Under the pieces are notes generated by a model. That model worked only from the letters and a program-made list of their open reading frames with translations, did no database searches and was not told the origin of the DNA. A stretch of DNA of 31,449 bases from an uncultured Kineothrix sp. (lineage in GTDB: Bacteria > Bacillota > Clostridia > Lachnospirales > Lachnospiraceae), in the NCBI GenBank assembly GCA_910588855.1, contig CAJUSR010000038.1, positions 1 through 31,449 of the forward strand. Direction: 5' to 3'. The translations under genes were made by a program, and so were the position numbers. Below are positions 23,748-30,515 of this stretch, one piece after another. Position 1 is the stretch's first letter; every line of letters starts with the position of its first letter.

Positions 23748-24761
23748 CTATATGTCATCATGCAGAATATTGTAAACTAACTTCTCTAATTCTTTCCTGT
23801 TGGGTAAATACAATTCGCATTTTGAAACAAATAGATTACTATCCATCCCATAAGTAGCATATTCAACAAGCAACTCATCTTTATTTTTACTTAAAATAAT
23901 CCCAATAGGCGCATTGTCATCAGGCATATTCTCTTCTATCGCAAAATATCCAAGATACATGTTCATTTGTCCTATATCCTCATGTTTCACTGAGTTCTTT
24001 TTTAAATCAATTAACACAAAACATTTTAGGATACGATGGTAGAATACTAAATACACATGATAGTGAATATTATTCACAGTAATTTTATATTGCCGTCCAA
24101 CAAAGGTAAAACCTTTTCCAAGTTCTAACAAAAATATCTGAAGATTATCAATAATCCTTTGTTCCAAATCGCCTTCCGAATATTGTTTCAATTCCGGAAT
24201 ATTTAAAAATTCTAAAGTATAAGTGTTTTTAATAACATCTTCGGGTGTTTGAATTTCTATTCCTTCCTGTGCCAATGATAAAATCCCTTCTTTATCACGG
24301 CTTACTGCCAGCCGAAGAAAAAGTGCAGATTCCATCTGACGTTGCAATTCCCTAACACCCCACTTTTCACTAACCGCTTCTTTTTCGTAAAAACTCCTTT
24401 CCAAATCATCATCAATTTTTATCAGTTCACAGATATGTGACCAACTCAATTTATCAGATACTAAATGATAATCTGGATACCTTAAATAAAACTTTCTCAT
24501 ATTATTCAGATTAGGTCGGCTATATCCTTTACCTAAACGCAACGTCAATTCTTTAGAAAGCGTAATAAGTAACTTACTTCCATAAGCTGCTTTAATATTG
24601 CCATTCTGTTCTGATTCCACAATATATTTCCCAATCAGCCAATAGGTTTCTGTCATAGTGCTATTAACAACACCTGCCAAGTTCTCTTTTGCTCTTTTTA
24701 CGATTTCCTCAATGTTTAAAATTAAATCTTCCAATACTGTATTTAATTTTATTTCACCCAT
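23748..24761 (-). CDS. PDDEXK nuclease domain protein of the YhcG/DUF1016 family
   Basis: The 337-residue protein has the two-part YhcG layout. The N-terminal DUF1016 region (about 5-165) contains the typical ETYWLIGKYIVE and GYSRPNLNNMRKFY, which in relatives is a winged-helix-like part. The C-terminal PDDEXK domain (about 180-337) has GKGFTFVGRQYKITV, the catalytic strand FVLIDLKKN with D and K, and DIGQMNMYLGYF, followed by PIGIILSKNKDELLVEYA. Length and motifs are complete, so this is one of the few intact genes of the accessory region. A GGGAGGT site precedes the ATG and itself abuts a perfect palindrome. Relatives are common in genomic islands; a DNA-degrading or defence role is inferred. 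Confidence 0.87.
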   Translation of the reverse strand: MGEIKLNTVLEDLILNIEEIVKRAKENLAGVVNSTMTETYWLIGKYIVESEQNGNIKAAYGSKLLITLSKELTLRLGKGYSRPNLNNMRKFYLRYPDYHLVSDKLSWSHICELIKIDDDLERSFYEKEAVSEKWGVRELQRQMESALFLRLAVSRDKEGILSLAQEGIEIQTPEDVIKNTYTLEFLNIPELKQYSEGDLEQRIIDNLQIFLLELGKGFTFVGRQYKITVNNIHYHVYLVFYHRILKCFVLIDLKKNSVKHEDIGQMNMYLGYFAIEENMPDDNAPIGIILSKNKDELLVEYATYGMDSNLFVSKCELYLPNRKELEKLVYNILHDDI

Positions 24762-24773
24762 ACATTACCTCCC

Positions 24774-24806
24774 TTAAATTTGTCAGACACTGTCTGACAA
24801 ATTTAA
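24774..24806. promoter_or_regulatory. Perfect 33-bp palindrome abutting the yhcG-like ribosome site
   Basis: The arms TTAAATTTGTCAGACA (24774-24789) and TGTCTGACAAATTTAA (24791-24806) match over 16 bases around one central C. The palindrome ends exactly where the GGGAGGT site (24767-24773) begins. As DNA it would be a strong dimer operator; as RNA it would be a hairpin directly upstream of the ribosome site. No T run follows, so it is not a terminator. Confidence 0.8.
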
Positions 24807-24829
24807 TATCATCACTAAATCAAAACTAT

Positions 24830-25054
24830 TTATATATCCTGATAGAATTGAAACTGACTAATTTCCCGATTTATCATTTTGCCAATATTGCTTTGTTCAT
24901 CTATATTAACTTCAAATCTACGCAATAATACGTCCAGTCTTCCCAAACTTAATCCTGTTAACCGTGTAATTAAATAAGGATTTGCAGCATTCACTGCCAA
25001 ATTCACTATCCCAGTATTTCTAATGCACTCCACAGAAAATGTATCTATATTCAC
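24830..25054 (-). CDS. Unrecognised 74-residue ORF, perhaps a gene fragment
   Basis: The ORF starts at GTG with GAGAAGG close upstream, and encodes a product with the segment NAANPYLITRLTGLSLGRLD followed by LLRRFEVNIDE. The first of these recalls the region after the catalytic histidine of tyrosine recombinases (IRNTG...NPYLITRL), but the RHR and tyrosine residues are not visible. It lies just upstream of yhcG on the same strand. It may be a small independent gene or the end of a decayed one; I do not assign a function. Confidence 0.35.
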   Translation of the reverse strand: MNIDTFSVECIRNTGIVNLAVNAANPYLITRLTGLSLGRLDVLLRRFEVNIDEQSNIGKMINREISQFQFYQDI

Positions 25055-25444
25055 CTTCTCAAATTTTTATTTTATTTTTATTATACTTTAACTTTCAATA
25101 TTTTAATACATAAAGTTCCAAAAAAGAACCTATGTGCATTTGCCCATAGATTCTTTTCATTTCGTTATATATTTCGCCGCAAAGTTCACTAACGCATCTG
25201 TTTTGAAAGCTTTCCCCTTTTCATGTTCCGGTCATATATCCCCGAAACTATGTATTTTACTGGCTTTCCAGTAATTTTTAACTGTCCTATATCTATGCCT
25301 TTTCAACTGCATCCCCCAAATTATATTTTGAGGGAAAATTCTTTTTGCTTTCTAAAATTTCTTGTTTCGTATTTTTCAAATTTGGGGAATAGCCATTTTC
25401 CATTTGGGGGATATTGGGGGATAAAATTCTTCCCCCAAAATTAC
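25055..25444. other. AT-rich gap with a minus-strand terminator
   Basis: This 390-base gap holds one clear terminator (25120-25157). Nearer to the integrase remnant, runs of CCCCC and the words TTTGGGGGAT and ATCCCCCAAA recur around 25310-25440, giving short inverted and direct repeats of a CCCCCAAA motif. They could be leftover recombinase or terminus sites. The plus-strand ORF crossing this area looks like a shadow of the integrase remnant. Confidence 0.5.
25120..25157 (-). terminator. Rho-independent terminator after the integrase remnant
   Basis: On the minus strand GAATCTATG and CATAGGTTC pair (one G-T) around a 10-base loop and are followed by TTTTTT. Confidence 0.65.
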
Positions 25445-25870
25445 TCAACAATGGCTCAAAGCAGTGATTTTCACCTTTTTCACATCAAGTCCGGCATATG
25501 CCTCCCGTTCCTGCGTTTTCGCCGAACCGAACTTCTGAAGCTCCTCCTCCATTTTCTTGTCCAATACGTGGGTGTAAACTTCCCACATTGCGCTGTTAGA
25601 CATCCCATCTTTTTCCATTGCATTGATTGCCTTCTGTACGTCCATCGGCTTAATATCTTCAATTTTCCTTGTACCAATATAGAAGCCAAATGTTCTCTTA
25701 AAATTCTTTTTCATGGAACTAATACTTGTTTCTTTTGCTTTATGCGCTTTCCCATCGGTAAACCATTCTTCAAACCATTTATTTAAAGTCATCTGGGTAA
25801 TTTTATCTTTGCCATAATGCCGTCCTCCTTGAAATTGAGATATTTGCTGGTTTCCCCATAAAAATAACAT
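25445..25870 (-). pseudogene. Tyrosine-type integrase with its catalytic core deleted
   Basis: The ORF joins two ends of a tyrosine recombinase. The first part (TLNKWFEEWFTDGKAHKAKE to DVQKAINAMEKDGMSNSA) is the SAM-like core-binding domain that recognises attachment-site DNA in integrases of conjugative transposons. It then passes directly to VYTHVLDKKMEEELQKF, the segment around and after the nucleophilic tyrosine. The intervening 150-200 residues with the R, H-x-x-R and supporting residues are missing. The deletion is in frame, leaving a 141-codon ORF. Such a product could bind DNA but not recombine it. The start is unclear: an earlier ATG at 25902 with a good AAGGAG site is in another frame. 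Confidence 0.65.
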
Positions 25871-25902
25871 TTTTCATTCAATAAAATTTTACTGTCTTCC
25901 AT
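25789..25902 (-). CDS. Possible 37-residue ORF with a strong ribosome site before the integrase remnant
   Basis: ATG at 25902 follows AAGGAG by 6 bases and opens MEDSKILLNEKCYFYGETSK, ending KIKLPR. It overlaps the integrase ORF in another frame. It may be the true 5' end of the integrase separated by a frameshift, or a short leader protein. Confidence 0.3.
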   Translation of the reverse strand: MEDSKILLNEKCYFYGETSKYLNFKEDGIMAKIKLPR

Positions 25903-25927
25903 TTATATTTCTCCTTCCCTGCTGCCG

Positions 25928-26143
25928 CTACTGATAGCTGTATTTCTTCCTTATATAATAGTCATACCCTTGTCTGACATTGCAGAACATACAGGTTTCC
26001 TTCAATTTCTGATTTTTATCTTTTCTCTGGATGAAATGCCCTGTGGATTCAAAAAACAGCTTTGCACATCGCCTTACCAGTGGCAAATTGATAGTTATAG
26101 CCCGGTATTTCCCGCTCCTTAAATGGGAATAGGACAATCGCAA
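25928..26143 (-). pseudogene. Unrecognised 71-codon ORF, probable mobile-element debris
   Basis: The ORF starts at TTG without a good ribosome site and encodes a basic product with CMFCNVRQGYDYYIRKKYSY at its end. I do not recognise it. Its position next to the deleted integrase suggests part of the same lost element. Confidence 0.25.
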
Positions 26144-26155
26144 ACCATTTTCTTT

Positions 26156-26398
26156 CTATCTGTGCAATTCCGTTGCCTCTATCTCCATCCAGCTCATGGC
26201 GTACCTGCTAACGTGGCTTACGCTCATCACAATAACAACAGGAATATGCTTGGTGAATGGGTATGAAAGTTTCAACGCACAAACCCATCCACCGCATAAC
26301 GGAGACACCCTTCGGGCATCCCTCCATGCACAAAATCCATATGCATAAAACAGGAAATCAGGCAAAGGATTTTTTATCTCCCTCACCTGTTCCCTCAC
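26156..26398 (-). pseudogene. Unrecognised 80-codon ORF, probable mobile-element debris
   Basis: The product has no clear motif (a hydrophobic stretch KHIPVVIVMSVSHVS in the middle). The opposite strand has an equally long frame, so even the coding strand is doubtful. The following 26399-26606 has no gene that I can see. Confidence 0.2.
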
Positions 26399-26606
26399 TT
26401 AAAGGCAAAAAGTAGCTACCTGCAAATACACCAGATTGTGTCATACAAAACCCAATCTTAAACTATAAAATAAAAACACCCATAACTCTCCTCACGGCAA
26501 ATTACAGGTGCAATACATTTAAGCCTTGTTGTAAGGGACCATTTTTTTATTTGGCTCCCAACAAAGCATTTACCAATATTCACTTTAAAACTTTTAATTA
26601 CATCAA

Positions 26607-27140
26607 TCATTTCAAATTAACAGTAATTTCTTTTGTTTCTTGAACTGCATGATAGTTTCCGTCAAAAAAATCGCCAGGGATAACAACAATATCAGGATTA
26701 GTGCTATTTATTTTTACAACAATTTCTTCTAACCTGTCTGTGCCATTAATATACCCTAAATGCAAGTCTGAAAACATTGCAATTTTAAATGTGCCTGCAT
26801 GATTGGTGGAATTGGTATTGACTTCATATGGAGTAATTGCTATGCGGTTTGCTGTATGTATTCCTATTGCATATAGCATTAAAATAATAATTGCATTTAT
26901 AATCCGAAAAATGAGTAATACATTAACTGAAAAATTACTTTTAGTAATATGACTTATTAGAAAGAGCAGTATATCAGTCATTCCCAATATGATAAAAGCC
27001 AGTATTACAAATCCAAACCAATAGATCCCGATTGTTCCTATTATTTTCCAATTCTTTGTAGGCTCTAAATAGGCAACCAAACTTGATAATGTTAAAATTA
27101 AAATTGGGATATAAACAAGTAATGATAAATAGTGCGCCAA
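26607..27140 (-). pseudogene. Truncated membrane metallophosphoesterase (YkuE-like)
   Basis: The ORF has three or four hydrophobic segments (about 1-110) followed by the start of a calcineurin-like phosphoesterase domain: FKIAMFSDLHLGYI supplies the first metal motif D-x-H and DIVVIPGDFFDG the second, G-D-x-x-D. It then ends with ITVNLK and a stop, so the later GNH-[D/E] and G-H-x-H motifs are absent; complete relatives have roughly 370 residues. At the other end it starts with a TTG inside the psd sequence, so its true N-terminus is also missing. Both ends have been lost and it cannot be an active enzyme. Confidence 0.7.
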
Positions 27141-27765
27141 CTTCTATTTGTACAACCTTTCCCCAATAAGAAGTATTCATAACGGATACTTCCCTGCTGT
27201 TTTTTATAAAAATCTTCTCATAATCAAATGCGATGGGCTGTACAGTATGTAATATCCCGGGTATGTGTTTAAACAAGATGATGTCCCCATTGTCAATGAA
27301 ATAATACTTATGGTAATCGTTGGGTGTCAGTCTAAAAATCCATATGGTTCCACCCTCATATTCTTTTGCCAAATCCGTATCTTCTAACCATTCCTCCAGT
27401 TTATAAAGAGAGTGTTTTATAGAAAATACGCTTTCTTGCTGTATTGGATATACAGATACTTTCCCGTCACATGGGGCGTACAGATATTTCCTATCTAATG
27501 TTTGAGGATCTGGTGGAACTAATAATCTTCTTTTAAAAAAATCATTAAAAGACCTATATTTCTCCGTCTTATATCTACTTATATCAAGTTTATTCCATTT
27601 GATAAAAGGACTAATGATTACTTTTGATATAGGCGTTTCTAAAATAAAGCCAATAATTTTTGAAAAGAAAGGTTGTATCAATACTTTCAAAAGACTTCTG
27701 CCCAAAATAGTAGTATATAAAAATCGCAGCATTAGATTTGGTTCTCTATTGCCCATATTAGTCAT
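26974..27765 (-). pseudogene. psd: Truncated phosphatidylserine decarboxylase
   Basis: The first 205 or so codons are a normal PSD: KYRSFNDFFKRRL, the APCDGKVS segment, TIWIFRLTPNDYHKYYFIDN, and REVSVMNTSYWGKVVQIEVGAL. Beyond about 27140 the frame runs into metallophosphoesterase DNA read in the wrong frame (FIITCLYPNFNFN onward). The C-terminal part with the LGST self-cleavage site, which makes the pyruvoyl group, is missing, so the enzyme cannot be active. A probable start ATG at 27765 overlaps the pssA stop by 8 bases. In intact form it would turn phosphatidylserine into phosphatidylethanolamine. Confidence 0.8.
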
Positions 27766-28368
27766 TTTTAACTGACATTCTTCCAACTAATCGTCTCCTT
27801 TTAAAATAGTGGGAAAAAGTTTTAGTTACGTCTATTTTAGGGATTTTTATTTTCAGCAGAAACATAAAGCCAGTTACAAAAAATACAGCAGGAAGAATGC
27901 TTGCTATTTCTAAGTGTAAAAAGTAACATACAGCGGAAATAATTGGGAGTATTATTGCCGAACTGGTTACTGGCAATCCTTCATAATATTTTCTGGAATC
28001 TGTAGTTGTGCTGCACCGTTCTAATTCTGTCACATTAAAATGTGCCAATCTAATCAAGCCCGCAAGGATAAAAAAGCAATAAGCAAAAATCATATGACAC
28101 TCCAATACAAAGCCAATAATTGTCGGCAATACACAAAAACTTACTAAATCAGCAAGAGAATCAATTTGTATACCGTAATTCTTTTCTTTCCATGTACGAT
28201 TCTTTTTGGTTTTGCTACTACTCCGTCAAACATATCACATATTCCTGCCAATATAAGCAACAGAAAACTATACGATAGATTACCAGTAAAGGATATAAAA
28301 ATTCCCATTACTCCAAATATAAGATTTGCATATGTCAAAATAACAGTATAATCATATATGCCAATCAT
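27758..28368 (-). pseudogene. pssA: Phosphatidylserine synthase, frameshifted
   Basis: Two ORFs make one CDP-alcohol phosphatidyltransferase. The first (28144-28368) has the family N-terminus and GICDMFDGVVA, the start of the D-x2-D-G-x2-A motif, then runs out of frame. If one A is added to the AAAA run of GCAAAACC (plus-strand T run 28210-28213), the frame continues AKTKKNRTWKEKNYGIQIDS-LADLVSFCVLPTIIGF into the second ORF, restoring the G-x3-D-x3-D part. The loss of one base is thus the only visible defect. The gene has an AGGAGG site, an ATGA overlap with the flavodoxin gene upstream and an 8-base overlap with psd downstream. The intact enzyme would use CDP-diacylglycerol and serine. Confidence 0.8.
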
Positions 28369-28882
28369 ATTTTCCTCCTCAATTTTACTTTGCTAAACAG
28401 CCTTCTTGGGACCTGTATTTTAAGTCCTATCCATTCTCTGGCCTTCAACAAATCTTTTTCATTAGGATGTCCCTTTGCAACCCCTCCAATTTTTTCAAAT
28501 GGTCCAAAAGTGTCAAAATCTCTACGCTGGAAACTTCCTATACCTTCAACCCCTGTCTTGTTTAAAATTCTTATGTTACTTAAACAAAACTTCTCTTTTG
28601 TACTTTTTGTATAGTCCCGATATGCAATTCCACAAGTACAAATCAGAAATACACGCTGCCTTTGCAAAAAGTCAGTTTCTGCGGCAAACTTTATAATCCT
28701 TTCGTGCATGTTACGATAAAAACAGCCAGAGGCAAAGCCAATTACATCATACTTGGCCATATCAACTTCTTGCTTTGTAAAGTCAAACGAATCTGCATCT
28801 AAAATTTCTGCCATTTCGTTCACTACTTTTTTTGTGTTTCCATAATGTACGGTACGGATATATAAATAATTACTGCTTTCAC
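28365..28882 (-). pseudogene. Flavodoxin-family gene disrupted by a 5-bp tandem duplication
   Basis: The main frame (from 28823) begins VNEMAEILDADSFDF and contains YDVIGFASGCFY, an FMN-binding loop of flavodoxins, then VFLICTCGIAY. Its first strand and phosphate loop lie upstream in another frame: GTG at 28882, 8 bases after AAGGAG, opens with KAVIIYISV. Between them the plus strand has TACGGTACGG (28848-28857). Removing one 5-base copy gives KAVIIYISVHYGNTKKVVNE in a single frame, a good flavodoxin N-terminus. This is the first gene of the flavodoxin-pssA-psd operon, with an ATGA overlap to pssA. Confidence 0.78.
28848..28857 (-). repeat. 5-bp tandem duplication that breaks the flavodoxin gene
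   Basis: TACGG occurs twice in a row on the plus strand (CCGTACCGTA on the coding strand). One copy restores the flavodoxin reading frame exactly. Confidence 0.8.
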
Positions 28883-28933
28883 CCTCTGCTCTCCTTGACC
28901 CTTGACATTTCGTTAATTTTTCTTTATACGGTA

Positions 28934-28964
28934 ACTATATCACTGAACCTAAGTTCAGAGTCAA
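28934..28964 (-). promoter_or_regulatory. MerR-type promoter of the flavodoxin-pssA-psd operon
   Basis: On the minus strand -35 TTGACT (28959-28964) and -10 TATAGT (28934-28939) are 19 bases apart. The spacer contains the palindrome CTGAAC-TTAG-GTTCAG. An over-long 19-bp spacer with a centred palindrome is the hallmark of promoters activated by MerR-family regulators through DNA untwisting. Confidence 0.75.
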
Positions 28965-28973
28965 GTCGTAACA

Positions 28974-29004
28974 TTGACATTAAACCTAGGTTTAGCGTTA
29001 TACT
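28974..29004 (+). promoter_or_regulatory. MerR-type promoter of the regulator gene itself
   Basis: A perfect -35 TTGACA (28974-28979), a 19-base spacer carrying AAACCTAGGTTT, and -10 TATACT (28999-29004) lie about 30 bases before the merR-like ATG. The palindrome has the same core, ACCTA/TAGGT, as the divergent promoter, so the regulator probably controls both. Confidence 0.75.
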
Positions 29005-29035
29005 ATATACACAAATGAAAAGGAGGCAGTCGGAA

Positions 29036-29463
29036 ATGAAAATTAAAGAAGTTAGCAAAAAATTATCTTTACCTATATCAACGCTTCATTATTATGAGAG
29101 AGTAGGGCTGGTTACACCAAAGCGGGGAGAAAACAATTATAGATGCTATTCCGAGGAAGATTGTAATGACTTGATTCTAATTTCAATTATGCGGAAATTT
29201 GGCTTTTCCATTCAGGAAGTAAAAGAAGTCGTGGAACGATATACTCGACAAATCCAACTGACGATTTAGTACATGAAGCAAGAGACTTTTTTAAGGACAA
29301 AATCATATATTTAGAGGGAATGATTCAAGAATATCAGGACTTAATTCAAATCATCAATACATTACCTATACTTTCTGAAAATCCGTTGGACTGGAATGAA
29401 AAAAAGGAACGGACAATGGTATTGGCATCTCATTTATATGAGAAATTTTGTGAGTATCAATAG
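29036..29463 (+). pseudogene. MerR-family regulator, frameshifted
   Basis: The only clear plus-strand gene. ATG at 29036 follows AAAAGGAGG. The N-terminal winged helix is complete (MKIKEVSKKLSLPISTLHYY, then ERVGLVTPKRGENNYRCYSE) and leads into the dimerisation helix. A stop appears after 77 codons, but adding one A to the run at 29250-29252 (CAAATCC to CAAAATCC) continues the frame as RQNPTDDLVHEARDFFKDKI through LYEKFCEYQ to a TAG at 29461-29463, giving 142 residues, a usual MerR length. A frame upstream of the ATG is open but has no ribosome site. The short product would keep the DNA-binding part but lose the coiled coil needed for dimers. Confidence 0.8.
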
Positions 29464-29849
29464 CCCCATCTATGCTTAATTTCCCCTCTGGCACATATTT
29501 TTGAAGCATACTTAAATGCCCTTCCAAAATAGTAAGCAGTGTCCGCAGATTATGGGAAAAAGCTGCATTTAGTTTTTTCTATCATCCATTTGTCGCCACA
29601 TTTCACGATAATTGCTTTCCAAAATAGAACGCATTTTTTTTAAGTTCCGCATAGCTTTCCCATTTCGTCATTCTTATCATAGCAAAGCGAAAAAAATGCG
29701 GTTTTCCTTACATAATACGTTTGCCTTACAATCTTATGAAATGAAATAGAACTGATAAACTGTGATTGCCCACTGGTTCATCAGTTCTGCGCCTTTGCAT
29801 CTGGCTCTTTGATGATGTATTTGTTCTCACCTACAAATGGGAATTTGAA
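29464..29849. other. Gap holding the kinase fragment and a long hairpin
   Basis: Apart from the histidine-kinase fragment, this gap contains an inverted repeat with arms AGAACTGAT and ATCAGTTCT near 29748-29787 and further pairing inside the loop. No T run follows on either strand, so it is not a standard terminator. No other gene is visible. Confidence 0.45.
29465..29680 (-). pseudogene. Histidine-kinase fragment, frameshifted
   Basis: On the minus strand one frame reads MIRMTKWESYAELKKMRSIL to WRQMDDRK and stops; the next frame continues KKLNAAFSHNLRTLLTILEG-HLSMLQKYVPEGKLSID. Adding one A to the A run (plus-strand T run 29573-29578) joins them. FSHNLRTLLT is the phospho-acceptor H box of a sensor kinase, with the usual P of RTPLT changed to L. 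Neither sensor nor ATP-binding domain is present. The fragment is cut off at the end of the merR-like gene. Confidence 0.7.
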
Positions 29850-30515
29850 TTATCTTTTAACATAATTTTGATATGGCTTATCATTAAGTGATCCTTTACA
29901 GCCTAATTTTTTAGCAAATACTTTAATGAAGAATTTGTTTAATGGACTTAATATATTGTTCAGAAAGATTACTTTTTTAGAAAAATATTCTGGTTTAGCA
30001 AAGTCATTTACCACTTCTTTATTAAAGTAGTTGTTTTGAGCATAATATTTTCCCATATTATAAAAAGGTTCTACCATTTTTTTTCTGATTTTACCATCCA
30101 TAAAGCTAACTGCAAACATATTCCCTTTTAATAAAGTTCCATTATACTCACATCCTAATAAAGATGGTAATGTTTCTAAATATGATTCACAACACCTTAA
30201 TTGGGATGCCCCTCCAAACCCACCTTGTAATAAAAATCCTATTTTGGTATTATTCTTTTGTTTTGGCTTTAATGATTCTAGATATTCTGCCATAATTCCT
30301 GGAATACACTCTACATATAGCGGTAAAGCAAATAAAATATTATCATTTTCATAAAATTTTTTTCTAATAGTTTCCCATTCATTTCTTTTATATAAATATA
30401 ATGTCTCTGTTGTATTTCCGTATGATTCATATCCTTTTTTAAATTCATCTAATATTTTATCTGTATTACTTTTTTCTTTAATTCTAGGAGTACAACTAAT
30501 AATTAATAAGTTCAT
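29850..30515 (-). CDS. Flavodoxin-like NAD(P)H-dependent oxidoreductase
   Basis: The 221-residue protein begins MNLLIISCTPRIKEKSNTDK, the strand-loop pattern that binds the FMN phosphate in the NADPH-dependent FMN reductase/flavodoxin-2 group, followed by NILFALPLYVECIPG and KIGFLLQGGFGGASQLRCCE, the second FMN-contact region. The C-terminal part is rich in aromatic and basic residues. The ATG follows GAGGAGG and lies 20 bases inside the end of the upstream reductase gene, so the two are co-translated and may form one enzyme or a redox pair. Substrate is unknown. Confidence 0.75.
   Translation of the reverse strand: MNLLIISCTPRIKEKSNTDKILDEFKKGYESYGNTTETLYLYKRNEWETIRKKFYENDNILFALPLYVECIPGIMAEYLESLKPKQKNNTKIGFLLQGGFGGASQLRCCESYLETLPSLLGCEYNGTLLKGNMFAVSFMDGKIRKKMVEPFYNMGKYYAQNNYFNKEVVNDFAKPEYFSKKVIFLNNILSPLNKFFIKVFAKKLGCKGSLNDKPYQNYVKR

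Noticed and set aside
24774..24806. Palindrome considered as a transcription terminator
   Set aside because: No T run follows on either strand and it directly touches a ribosome site, so an operator or leader hairpin fits better.
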